A stretch of DNA of 37,082 nt, taken from Frankia alni (GTDB taxonomy: Bacteria; Actinomycetota; Actinomycetes; Frankiales; Frankiaceae). This document shows positions 25,856 to 33,885 of the stretch, piece after piece. The position numbers were made by a program, and so were the translations under genes. The DNA lies in NCBI GenBank assembly GCA_026225295.1, contig JAMFSN010000112.1:1-37082 (forward strand). Reading direction: 5' to 3'. The notes under the pieces are model-generated. The model saw only the letters and a program-made list of their open reading frames with translations, was not told the DNA's origin and did no database searches. How positions within the stretch are numbered: the stretch's first letter is position 1; each line of letters opens with the position of its first letter.

Positions 25856-27064
25856 CTAGACGGTCACCCCCATACGGAAGGCCATTCCGCGCAACTCCCT
25901 GCCGCCCGCATCTAGCTTAGACCGGCGCATCATAGATGCGACGTAGTTTCTCACGTGCGGATGCGCTCGAACGTAGACCGGATTGAGTTCCTTCGCACGC
26001 CGAAACGCAGTAAGTGTCTCACGGTCATTTTTGCGGTTCTGGGCTAGACCTCGCCCTAGTTCAACGTAGTAACCGGCTTGCCTCATGTGTGAAGGAATAG
26101 CACGCGGATTCACGGCAGCGGCAAGTTCCCTCACTTTTCCGCCGTCTCCAGCCTCTGCCGTATAAGCCATACGCCAGATATTGACATTCGTGGGACCGAA
26201 CCACAAACGGAATGAATGTGCTTCCCCCGTTTGTGCCGCAACATCGGTAGCTTCCGCAAGGTGTGGCAGAGCGTCAACCGCCGCACCTGCACTCGCACTC
26301 GCGAGGGCGGCATTGAGATGCAACATGCCGTAGACCTCCAAGGCTGTTCCGGTAGGCGAATGCCGCTGTAGTTCTTCCGCTGCGCGGGTACTCACGGCCC
26401 TAGCGCGTTGGTAACCACCGACCGCAAACAGAGCATGACCACGTAGGAAGTCAGCGAATCCGAGGAGCATCGGATCGTTCACGTTCTTAGCGGCTTCCCG
26501 GGCGCGATCCGCAAGCATCCAAGATATCTCGGGGTGACCTAGATCCCGCGCGACCCAACATGCCTCCTGGCAGACCACGGTAACAAATAGCTCTGTGGCT
26601 TCCTGGCGATGCTCACCGGTCGCAATAGATTCGTGTAGTTCGTCCAGTAGTGCGGGCAGCATTCCGGCCGCCCCCCCGTAGTTGGAAGCATCCCGCAGTC
26701 GTCCGACTTGTTGGGCCTGATCTCTGAGTACACGTAGCGGCCGGGACCCGGTGCCTTCCGCGTAGTTAAGAGTACGGTTCATCAGCACATTACGGAGCGC
26801 AATGATTCCTGAATACGACTCCGCAGATGCCTTGCCAGTCAGCGGATACGGCTGTCCCGTAAGGTCAGTAAGCGACACCCTGAGAGCTTCCGCTATGGCC
26901 GCAACATGGTGCCTACCGTTCAGAGAACGTTTATCATTCTCTACCATCGACAGGAAGCCTTTAGACAAGCCCGATAGACCGGCGAGGGTTTCGAGGCTCA
27001 TTCCACGGAATCGGCGGCATGACCGTATCCGACTGCCAATCGTCTCGATTTCCGCATCCGTCAT
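25856..27064 (-). CDS. XRE-family HTH regulator with TPR-like C-terminal region
   Basis: 402 residues; AGGAAG ribosome site upstream of the ATG at 27064. Residues ~8-65 form an XRE/Cro helix-turn-helix (IGSRIRSCRRFRGMSLETLA, then LSKGFLSMVENDKRSL). The remaining ~330 residues are Ala-rich helical hairpins of TPR type (e.g. FADFLRGHALFAVGGYQRARA, ETLTAFRRAKELNPVYVRAH). This build is common in actinobacterial regulators on plasmids and integrative elements and in ligand- or peptide-sensing regulators. The copy of the CGGTCGTAGA word 60 bases upstream of its start is a candidate autoregulatory site. Confidence 0.85.
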   Translation of the reverse strand: MTDAEIETIGSRIRSCRRFRGMSLETLAGLSGLSKGFLSMVENDKRSLNGRHHVAAIAEALRVSLTDLTGQPYPLTGKASAESYSGIIALRNVLMNRTLNYAEGTGSRPLRVLRDQAQQVGRLRDASNYGGAAGMLPALLDELHESIATGEHRQEATELFVTVVCQEACWVARDLGHPEISWMLADRAREAAKNVNDPMLLGFADFLRGHALFAVGGYQRARAVSTRAAEELQRHSPTGTALEVYGMLHLNAALASASAGAAVDALPHLAEATDVAAQTGEAHSFRLWFGPTNVNIWRMAYTAEAGDGGKVRELAAAVNPRAIPSHMRQAGYYVELGRGLAQNRKNDRETLTAFRRAKELNPVYVRAHPHVRNYVASMMRRSKLDAGGRELRGMAFRMGVTV

Positions 27065-27278
27065 GGCGATTTTCTTCCTGAGAGTGATTCGCGCACCGGC
27101 TATCTCCCATGGTAGCGGTGGTGTCTACGACCGCGTTGCATTCAACGTCGCGTCGCGTTGTGTTCCCCCGGACCGGTCCGCTGCCCGGGGGAACGGCGGG
27201 CCAACTCTCCTGCCGGGCCACCTGCCCCGGGCACGCCCCCGTGCCCCGATGCCTGGGTCTGTAACCGCAACAAGGCAG
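27065..27278. other. Upstream region of the XRE gene; no gene seen
   Basis: Contains the TCTACGACCG word (27124-27133, reverse complement of the repeated CGGTCGTAGA) 60 bases from the XRE start. Otherwise it holds GC-rich sequence with no supportable reading frame. The promoter of the XRE gene should lie here. Confidence 0.4.
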
Positions 27279-27650
27279 GTCAGGGGCTCGACGGGCGAAC
27301 TGCCACTAAATGGTACTTGCGAACGGGACGACCGTGTAGCCGTCCTGGACCCAGAAGGTGCCGGTGTCGTGGCCGCCGCGTTGAATCCGTTGGCGGCGCC
27401 CCGTCCGCAGGTGGACGGGGCGCGGGATCCACGGTCGGCGGGACGGCTGCGGTGTGATGCGCTGAACGAACTGTGTCGCAAAGTCATGAGCGACGGGGAC
27501 CTACCCGCCACCGGTGGGAAACGCCCCCACGTGTCGGTGCTCGTGCCGTTCTCGACCCGGACCGGGGCTCTGGACGAAACGTCGGGACCCTTCGGATTCC
27601 AACGTTGCGACCGGCCCGCCAGCTGGACGGGGGTGATGGGCCGCCGGTGA
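27279..27650 (+). pseudogene. DUF222/HNH (13E12-repeat) protein remnant
   Basis: The frame reads VAVLDPEGAGVVAAALNPLAAPRPQ then DPRSAGRLRCDALNEL and KRPHVSVLVPFSTRTGALD, the central part of DUF222 proteins. It then jumps to RCDRPASWT, the Cys-rich start of the HNH segment that normally lies some 50 or more residues further on, before stopping at 27650. The N-terminal part and the HNH catalytic residues are absent. So the gene has lost its ends and has an internal deletion. Such HNH proteins are multi-copy in actinobacteria. Confidence 0.65.
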
Positions 27651-27857
27651 TCGACAGTTATACGCGGTTGTCGTAGAGGACGGCTCCACCATCAATGCGG
27701 ATGAGCAGGTCGAGATGGGCGAGGAAGACATCGTCCGGCGCCGGGGGCGGGTCGGGCTGGTGTTTGGGGACATTGGACTGGGACGGCACCGACCGGCCGC
27801 GCGAGCCAGCCCCCACCCACGGCCGAAAGTGTGGCCAGAATCGGGGATGAACGGGCC

Positions 27858-28112
27858 GACCCGTGGATGTCGCGGTGGCCCTCGCAGGTCATGCGAGCGC
27901 TACGTAGATCGGCGGGTTGGCGACCTTCCTGTTCTCGCCGATGGTCGGGCCTTTTCGCCGACAGTGAGATCACCAGCTCGTCCGCGCCGGACAGCCGCCA
28001 CTGCCGCTTGGCGACGATCTTCGGTGCGAAGGTTCCGTCCCGGTCCCGGGGCACGTCGATCTGGACGGTCCGACCTCGGTCACCACCGTCTTGGCCCGGT
28101 AGGCGTATCGGC
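27858..28112 (-). pseudogene. IS256-family transposase remnant
   Basis: Read from 28112 leftwards, pieces of a mutator-type transposase appear in alternating frames: YRAKTVVTEVGP, then (shifted) VQIDVPRDRDGTFAPKIVAKRQWRLSGADELVISLSAK, then (shifted) GENRKVANPPIYVALA, then (shifted) CEGHRDIHG. Between SLSAK and NRKVANPP about 70-80 residues of a normal transposase are missing, including the first catalytic Asp region. Multiple frameshifts and a deletion make it non-functional. Terminal inverted repeats were not found. Confidence 0.7.
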
Positions 28113-28316
28113 CAGCAATCGCCCAGCCGCCTGGGGCGGGTCCGCGAACGGGTCAGGGCGGACGCGGCGCTCAGGTGTCGCCGTTTGGGATGGCCGACTG
28201 CTTTCGGAGACATTTTCGGGGACAACGGACGACCTCGCGATCAACGACGTGAGAAGCTGGGAAGTCGGGGCATCGACACATCTGTAGGCATGCAGAGGAG
28301 AGTCTTTGCTTGATTA
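28113..28316. other. Gap before the FkbM gene; no gene seen
   Basis: Possibly holds the decayed N-terminal part of the IS256 transposase at its left end. The right end, AT-richer, should contain the promoter of the FkbM gene; no clear -35/-10 pair is evident. Confidence 0.3.
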
Positions 28317-28355
28317 GTGCCGTGTCAGAGAGTCGACCACCCATGGAGCGTGATC

Positions 28356-29111
28356 ATGAAATATCGACCGCCGGAGTTCTCAATGATTTCTTATGGGGGA
28401 AACGCGGAAGATGTTGTTCTGATGCGTGCGTTCGCGGATCGCCGGGAAGGCATATTTGTCGACGTCGGTGCCGGTGATCCGGACGCCGGATCGTTGACCA
28501 AGAATCTCGTGGAGCGTCTTGGCTGGCATGGAGTGAACGTCGAGCCCTTGCCGGAGCGACACGAGCGGCTGTCTCTCGTGCGACCCAACGACGTCAATCT
28601 GTGCGCGGCCGTCGGGATTCGGCCGGGCCGAGAGACCTTTCATCGGGTTCGGCCGGCGTCTACAGCATCCAAAAACGTCGGGTTGAGCACGTTGAACCGG
28701 GACGTTGCCCAACACCATCGGGCCGACGGGTTTGTCGTCGAGGAGTTTGAGGTGGACGTCGTCACCTTGGAGTCGGTGCTGCGCGCGCACGTTCCACCGG
28801 CCTTCGACCTGCTGAAGGTGGACGTAGAAGGAGCCGAGGCCGCGGTGCTGGCCTCGGCGGACCTGAGCTATTGGCGTCCCAGCGCCATCGTGATCGAGGC
28901 GACTCTGCCGAATCGGCCGACACCGAACCACTACATGTGGGAGTCCAGCGTCCTGGCTGCTGGTTACCAGTTCGCGCTCTTCGACGGACTGAACCGTTTC
29001 TACGCCCGCAACGACCTCCCGGAGCTCGCTGAGCGTCTGTCGGTTCCGGCCAATGTCTTCGACCGATGGATTCCGGCCGCCTGGGCGAGCGCGTTGGGCC
29101 ATCCGGTGTGA
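28356..29111 (+). CDS. FkbM family SAM-dependent methyltransferase
   Basis: 251 residues from ATG 28356 (alternative starts at 28317 and 28383). FkbM signatures: ISYGGNAEDVVLMRAF at the N-terminus (the usual SYAQNFEDV-like entry), the SAM-binding FVDVGAGDPDAGSLTKNLVERLGW then GVNVEPLP, and FDLLKVDVEGAEAAVLASADL in the catalytic half. FkbM proteins O-methylate sugars or small molecules. GC content is lower than in the main chromosome. It stands alone after transposase debris, consistent with an acquired gene; substrate unknown. Confidence 0.87.
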   Translation: MKYRPPEFSMISYGGNAEDVVLMRAFADRREGIFVDVGAGDPDAGSLTKNLVERLGWHGVNVEPLPERHERLSLVRPNDVNLCAAVGIRPGRETFHRVRPASTASKNVGLSTLNRDVAQHHRADGFVVEEFEVDVVTLESVLRAHVPPAFDLLKVDVEGAEAAVLASADLSYWRPSAIVIEATLPNRPTPNHYMWESSVLAAGYQFALFDGLNRFYARNDLPELAERLSVPANVFDRWIPAAWASALGHPV

Positions 29112-29220
29112 TGGTCCACGAATGCCGTACCCCTGCTTGAAGGCGGCGCCCGGCTCGGCAACTCGGGCGACGCCGTGGCGGTGAGACTTCTCCTCGGCCC
29201 GCGAATCTGTGCCGCCAGGA

Positions 29221-29240
29221 CCTCCCGCCTTAACGGGAGG
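29221..29240. terminator. Hairpin between FkbM and WD40 genes
   Basis: Arms CCTCCCG (29221-29227) and CGGGAGG (29234-29240) around a CCTTAA loop, between the convergent FkbM (stop 29111) and WD40 (stop 29408) genes. The rest of the 29112-29407 gap shows no gene. Confidence 0.5.
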
Positions 29241-29407
29241 GTCGATGACGTTGGAGGAAGCCCTTGTGCCGACCGTCGGGCCTGGTCAGGTCCTGGTGCG
29301 CGCCGGCGAGCTACTGTCGCGCGGTGCGTCGAGACCTGGCGCGACAACTCCGCCTCAATTCTGCCTCAATTCGCCGCGCCGACGTCGGCGTCCGCTACTC
29401 GGGTTCG

Positions 29408-30748
29408 TCAGGCGGAGGCGCGGGTCGCTGATGTGTCGAGTGTCCAGAGGGCGGTGTCGCCGTTGTCGGATCCAGTGGCGAGGAGTCGTCCGTCGGGGCT
29501 GAACGCCAGGGTCGATACTTCGGCGCTGTGCGTGAGAGTCGTGGTGGGGCGGGGCCGGGTCGGGTCGGTGACGTCCCACAGCCAGACGGTGTCGCCTCGG
29601 CCGGCGGTGGCCAGGAGGTGTCCGTCGGGGCTGAACCGGACCGACCGCATTGTTCCAGGGTTACCGACGAGGGTGGCGCCGTGGGCCGCCACGCCGAACG
29701 CGGGGGGTCGGGCGAGGGTGACGATTCTGGTGGGGTGAGCGGCGTCGTGCAGGTCCCACAGGACAACGGTGCTGGTGTAGCCGGTGACGTAGTCCCCCTC
29801 GACAACCTGCTCGCTGGCGGTGGCCAGCAGCCGGCCATCAGGGCTGAAGTCGACGGCGTGGACCGTGATGGAAGCGGGCGCGAATGCTCGCCCGTGGGGT
29901 CGGATCGCCCCGAGCCGGCTCGGTCGGGTCGGGTCGCTGATGTCCCACAGCGTCACGGTGGTGCGGGCGGCCAGGGCCAGCATCCGCTTACCACCGCATG
30001 GTCCGACGGCGCAGCCGCCGTGACCGCGCCCGCGACGCGGCATCGGCAGGGTCGCGGTGGGGACCGGTCGCGCCGGGTCAGTGACATCCCAGAGGACCGC
30101 GTCCCGGTCCATGACGACGAGGATCCCCCCGTCGGGACTGAACCGGGTCAGGCCTCCCGTGGTGTCGCGGCGGTGGCGGGGACCATCGATGGTGGCCACG
30201 CGGACGGGTCGGGTCTGGTCATCGCGCCGCTGCCAAAGGGCCACCGTCGGCGCGGTCTGGTTGTCGGAGGCGGCGGCGAGCAGCTGGCCGTCGGGGCTGA
30301 ACGCCACGCTGACGACGGTGGTGCCGGCGCCCCGGTCGAGGGTCGCGGCGGGGACGGGACCGGCCGGATCGGTGATGTCCCACAGGGCGACCCCGTCGTC
30401 GCCGCCGACGGCGAGCAGGCGGCCGTCGGGGACGAACCCGACCGTGCGTACGGCGCCGACGTGGCGGGGGGCCAGGTGGGCCGTCGGGTAAGGGAGGGGA
30501 ATCGGTCCGGGTCGAGACGTGTCGACGACCGCCCCATCCCCGGACGGCGAGGAACGGCGCCACCGTGTCACGGGTGTACCGGGCGGCAGCGCCGAGCGGG
30601 CCTGCTCCTCGCGGCTGTATTGCGCCAGCGTCACCCAGACGAGGTTGACGCCGAGCGCGTTTGCGGGCAGCAGGACCCACCAGAAATCGTGGTACCAGAC
30701 CATAGCGCCGCCGACGGCGCAAAACACCGCCGCCGGTAGGTAGTTCAT
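29408..30748 (-). CDS. Membrane-anchored seven-blade WD40 protein
   Basis: 446 residues from ATG 30748 (a GTG at 30784 would add 12). Two hydrophobic segments near the N-terminus (YLPAAVFCAVGGAMVWY and WWVLLPANALGVNLVWVTLAQ) form a hairpin anchor. A short linker leads to seven WD40 units of the pattern FSPDGRLLATxS...LWDxxDPxRP, enough for one closed beta-propeller. WD40 propellers are protein-interaction platforms; actinobacterial ones often occur in signalling or NTPase contexts. Here there is no kinase domain. It lies 98 bases downstream of the DyP peroxidase gene on the same strand, where an encapsulin gene would often be. Function unknown. Confidence 0.8.
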   Translation of the reverse strand: MNYLPAAVFCAVGGAMVWYHDFWWVLLPANALGVNLVWVTLAQYSREEQARSALPPGTPVTRWRRSSPSGDGAVVDTSRPGPIPLPYPTAHLAPRHVGAVRTVGFVPDGRLLAVGGDDGVALWDITDPAGPVPAATLDRGAGTTVVSVAFSPDGQLLAAASDNQTAPTVALWQRRDDQTRPVRVATIDGPRHRRDTTGGLTRFSPDGGILVVMDRDAVLWDVTDPARPVPTATLPMPRRGRGHGGCAVGPCGGKRMLALAARTTVTLWDISDPTRPSRLGAIRPHGRAFAPASITVHAVDFSPDGRLLATASEQVVEGDYVTGYTSTVVLWDLHDAAHPTRIVTLARPPAFGVAAHGATLVGNPGTMRSVRFSPDGHLLATAGRGDTVWLWDVTDPTRPRPTTTLTHSAEVSTLAFSPDGRLLATGSDNGDTALWTLDTSATRASA

Positions 30749-30846
30749 CACCCGTCCGCCCACAGCACCCAGTATCGGTCCCACCGGCGCAACCGGCGGT
30801 CACCTCGAAGGATTCAAGCCCGCGACACCCGCGCAGCCGCCCCGAG

Positions 30847-31905
30847 CTACTGCTTCAGGCTGCCGATGCCAAGCGACGACGCCGCGCCCGCGCTCAGGCC
30901 GTCATCCCCGGGGCCGGACTCCCCGCTGTCCGCGGCAGCGGCGTCGCTCGGCGCCGGGTCAAGGGTCGGCGGGGCGGCCAGGAATGCGGCCGGCGGGGCG
31001 AAGAACAGTCCACCGGACACGGCGGTCGAGAAATCCAGCAACCGGTCGTAGTTTCCGACCGGTTCACCGATGAACATATGGTTCAGCATCAGCTCGGTCA
31101 CCGTCGGGGAAGCGGCGTAACCGATGAAGAAGGTTCCGAACTCCTTCTCGCCGACCGCCCCGAACGCCATGTTGTGCCGCAAGATCTGGCGCTGCGTGCC
31201 GTCCGGTTCCTCGATGACGTTGAGGGCGATGTGGGAGTTGGACGGTTTGACATCGTCGGCCATCTCGATGTTGTCGAGTTTGGACCGGCCGATCGCCCGT
31301 TCCTGCTCGCCGACCGGGAGTCCGTCCCAGCCGTCCAGATCGTGCTGGTACTTCTGCGCGATGACATAGCTGCCGCCCCGGAACCCCGGGTCGGCGCCGT
31401 CGACCAGAGCGGCGGCCACCCGGTCGGGGCCGACCGGATTCTCCGTGCCGTCGACGAAGCCGATCAGGTCCCGTTCGTCGAAGAGGGTGAACCCGTGGAT
31501 CTCCTCGATGACGGTCACGGCGCCGGCCAGGCTCCGGGTGAGGTGCTTGGCGAATTCGAAGGCCACGTCCAGCCGTTCGGCCCGGATGTGGAACAGCAGA
31601 TCGCCGGGCGTCGAGGGGGCCCGGTGGACCGCGCCCACGAACTCCGGCAGCACATGCAGCTCGGCCGGGCGGGGGCCGTCGAACAGGCGGTCCCAGGCCG
31701 CTGACCCAATCGCGGCCACACAGTTAAGGGTGGCGGTCGGGACCCGGGAACCGACCGACCGGACCAGGCCCGCCAACCCGGACAGCGCGTCGGCGACCGT
31801 CGCCTCGCCGCCCGGGTCGACGGTGGCGACCAGGAACACGGCGGCTCTGGTCAGCGGGCCGAGTACGGACTGGGCATGGGCGTCGGGGGAATCCGGCTCG
31901 GTCAT
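30847..31905 (-). CDS. DyP-type haem peroxidase with encapsulin-loading tail
   Basis: 352 residues. Haem peroxidase features of the DyP family: GFVDG (residues 149-153) with catalytic Asp152, proximal His225 in NSHIALN, and distal Arg243 in ILRHNMAFG. After a Pro/Ala/Asp-rich flexible stretch (~310-335) the chain ends in SSLGIGSLKQ, closely matching the C-terminal LGIGSLKG-type cargo peptide that docks DyP inside encapsulin shells. No signal peptide. The expected role is oxidation of dye-like or aromatic substrates or peroxide defence inside a nanocompartment. No encapsulin gene is present on either side in this window. Confidence 0.94.
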   Translation of the reverse strand: MTEPDSPDAHAQSVLGPLTRAAVFLVATVDPGGEATVADALSGLAGLVRSVGSRVPTATLNCVAAIGSAAWDRLFDGPRPAELHVLPEFVGAVHRAPSTPGDLLFHIRAERLDVAFEFAKHLTRSLAGAVTVIEEIHGFTLFDERDLIGFVDGTENPVGPDRVAAALVDGADPGFRGGSYVIAQKYQHDLDGWDGLPVGEQERAIGRSKLDNIEMADDVKPSNSHIALNVIEEPDGTQRQILRHNMAFGAVGEKEFGTFFIGYAASPTVTELMLNHMFIGEPVGNYDRLLDFSTAVSGGLFFAPPAAFLAAPPTLDPAPSDAAAADSGESGPGDDGLSAGAASSLGIGSLKQ

Positions 31906-31970
31906 CGGGTGCCTTTCTCACGAGCGGAAAACCACCCTATCGACGGGCCGGTCGTCGTCGCTCGGTCGGG

Positions 31971-31995
31971 CGCTCCGGGCGGTCGGCCCGGAGCG
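31971..31995 (-). terminator. Hairpin downstream of the membrane-protein gene
   Basis: Arms CGCTCCGGG (31971-31979) and CCCGGAGCG (31987-31995) with a seven-base loop, 15 bases after the stop of the gene at 32010-32774 (minus strand), and before the DyP start. Confidence 0.55.
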
Positions 31996-32009
31996 GGCGG
32001 TCCCCGGGG

Positions 32010-32774
32010 TCAGTCGTCGCCGCCCGGGTCGGGACGCCCCGCGACCGCGTCCGAGAAGGCGTTCTTCCAGTGGATCCACCGGGCGTCGTGCCGGCGGGCC
32101 CGGTCGGCGGCCCGCAGCTCCCGGCGGGAGCCGGGCCGGTAGCGCCAGCGGGCCCACGGCGACCCCGGCCGCCCCAGCCGGACCGCCCCGACCAGCGCGA
32201 ACAACGGGAAGACGATGCCCAGGATCCCGAGCCGCAACTTGCCCTTCAGGAAGGTGATCACGACCAGCACGACGTTGATCAGCAGCGAGCCCACGTAGTT
32301 CCACAACGTGTGGCTCTCGGAGCCGTGCAGACCGTCGCTACCGAGCGGCAGCGCGCCCAGAACCAGCATCCCGGTCACCGCCGTGCCCAGGATCACCGCG
32401 TCGACCGATGTTCGGCCCTGCTCCGCCCAGTAGACGTCCCGCAGATGCAGGATCAGCGCGAACTCGTCGAAGACGAGGGCCCCACCGATCCCGAACAGCG
32501 CCGCGAGGACGTCCCGCCCGGGCGACTCCGACCCGGCCGGGGTCGCGGCGCCGACGCCGGCCAGGAACAGCAGGATCACGCCGAACACCATGTGATGGAT
32601 GTGGGTGTCGCCGGCCGAGACGTTGCCCGGCCACCAGGACACCTCGGCCCGGATCATCCGCACCGCCAACCGGATGAACAGGAAGGTCACGACGAACGCG
32701 ACCAGCAGGAGGAACAGCGGCTGCTTGCCCGGCTCGACGATCACCCGGTGGTAGAGGTCGGCGGGACCGTTCAT
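32010..32774 (-). CDS. Conserved polytopic membrane protein
   Basis: 254 residues from ATG 32774 (MNGPADLYHRVI). Predicted membrane segments include PLFLLLVAFVVTFLFIRLAV, MVFGVILLFLAGVGAA, VLAALFGIGGALVFDEFALI, a segment around AVILGTAVTGMLVLGALPL, and LLINVVLVVITFLKG with ILGIVFPLFALVGAV. A HIHHM motif and Asp/Glu-His residues (FDEF, LHLRD) lie near the membrane face and could bind a metal or proton. The tail is basic and cytosolic. It resembles actinobacterial integral membrane proteins of unknown function; I know no assigned role. It is divergent from the ABC importer genes. Confidence 0.78.
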   Translation of the reverse strand: MNGPADLYHRVIVEPGKQPLFLLLVAFVVTFLFIRLAVRMIRAEVSWWPGNVSAGDTHIHHMVFGVILLFLAGVGAATPAGSESPGRDVLAALFGIGGALVFDEFALILHLRDVYWAEQGRTSVDAVILGTAVTGMLVLGALPLGSDGLHGSESHTLWNYVGSLLINVVLVVITFLKGKLRLGILGIVFPLFALVGAVRLGRPGSPWARWRYRPGSRRELRAADRARRHDARWIHWKNAFSDAVAGRPDPGGDD

Positions 32775-33120
32775 CGGGCTCCTCGGGCGGGTGTCGGCTG
32801 CGCCCAGAGTCCGTCCTGGGCCGACGGACCGCATCTCGACCGGCCACCGACCGCCGTCCGGCCCGGTCCCCGGGCCGGACTGCGGGACGGCGGGCCGGAC
32901 GGCTGGACTGCGGGACTGCGGGACTGCGGGACTGCTCACATCAACCTGGTCCGGGCGCCGGAGGACCGCCCCCGCCCGGCGGTCATCGGCAACTATGGGC
33001 CGTGGGCACCGTCGCCGGATCCGCGGCGACGTCCGCCCACCAAGGCCGACGGCGGCCCGGCTACATCCTTTCGCGCCGCCGGAGGCCTCCGTCTCGGGCA
33101 ACACAGGGGGCACCGGACCG
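32775..33120. other. Divergent intergenic region with 8-base tandem repeat
   Basis: Holds the promoters of the membrane-protein gene and the importer. A GACTGCGG unit is repeated 3.75 times (32906-32935). I looked for a thiamine (TPP) riboswitch, expected for some importers of this type, and did not find the CTGAGA or TGATCTGG-like cores. An in-frame ATG at 32995 exists but its translation is unlike an ABC ATPase. Confidence 0.5.
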
Positions 33121-33885
33121 GTGGGGGCGGACGACGACGACGGCATCCGGCTGGTGGGAGTGACCCGCCGGTACGGGGACGTCGTCGCCGTCGACGGACT
33201 CGACCTGGTGGTGCCGCGCCACCGCCGGCTGGGGGTGGTGGGACCGAGCGGCTGCGGAAAGTCGACGGCCCTGAGCCTGATCTGCGGCCTGGAGGAACCC
33301 GACGAAGGCCGGATCACCGTCCTGGGGGCGGCCGACGGGCCGGGCCGGCTGGCCCGGTGCGCCTGGATGCCCCAGCGCGACCTCCTTCTGCCGTGGCGGT
33401 CGGTGCTGGCCAACGCCTGCATCTCGCTGGAGAACCGGGGAGTGCCCCGGCGCGCGGCCCAGGCCCGGGTCCGTCCGCTGCTCGACCGGTTCGGCCTGGC
33501 CGGCTTCGAGGACGCGCGTCCCGACGAGTTGTCCGGAGGAATGCGTCAACGGGTCTCGTTCCTGCGCACGCTGGTGGCCGACAAAGAGATACTGCTGCTC
33601 GACGAGCCGTTCGGCGCGCTCGACTCGATCACCCGGGCCGGCGCCCAACAGTGGCTGCGGGAGACCCTCGCGAGCGAGCCCCGCACCGTCGTGCTCGTCA
33701 CCCACGACGTCGACGAGGCGCTGCTGCTGTCGGACGAGGTCGCGGTGATGTCGCGGCGGCCGGGCCGGATCACCGCCCGGCTGCCCGTCGACCTGCCGAC
33801 CGGGTCCCGGCGCGAGGTGATCGCGTCGGCCCCGTTCGTCGCGTTGCGGGACCGGCTCCTGGCCGAGCTGGAGGGTGGGTGGTGA
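33121..33885 (+). CDS. ABC importer ATPase (ThiZ/SsuB type)
   Basis: 254 residues from GTG 33121, the normal length for the family; upstream in-frame starts would add a disordered Arg/Pro tail. Walker A GPSGCGKST at ~41-49, Q-loop WMPQRDLL, signature LSGGMRQR at ~137-144, Walker B LLLDEPFGALDS at ~158-169 and switch His195 are all present. It energises uptake by the permease and binding protein that follow. Its TGA overlaps the permease GTG (GTGA), so the three genes form one operon. Confidence 0.93.
   Translation: MGADDDDGIRLVGVTRRYGDVVAVDGLDLVVPRHRRLGVVGPSGCGKSTALSLICGLEEPDEGRITVLGAADGPGRLARCAWMPQRDLLLPWRSVLANACISLENRGVPRRAAQARVRPLLDRFGLAGFEDARPDELSGGMRQRVSFLRTLVADKEILLLDEPFGALDSITRAGAQQWLRETLASEPRTVVLVTHDVDEALLLSDEVAVMSRRPGRITARLPVDLPTGSRREVIASAPFVALRDRLLAELEGGW

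Noticed and set aside
27692-28225. One intact minus-strand gene of 177 codons
   Set aside because: Only its middle matches an IS256 transposase, and neighbouring transposase pieces are in other frames, so it is a fragment of a broken gene.
32906-32935. CRISPR-like array
   Set aside because: The repeat unit is only 8 bases with no spacers; no repeat-spacer array exists anywhere in the window.
32775-33120. Possible TPP riboswitch upstream of the ThiXYZ-like genes
   Set aside because: No CTGAGA or TGATCTGG-type core motifs could be found; only GC-rich sequence and an 8-base tandem repeat.
32070-33881. Upstream extension of the permease frame (over 600 codons)
   Set aside because: The extension is antisense to the membrane protein and out of frame within the ABC ATPase; the permease begins at the GTG overlapping the ATPase stop.
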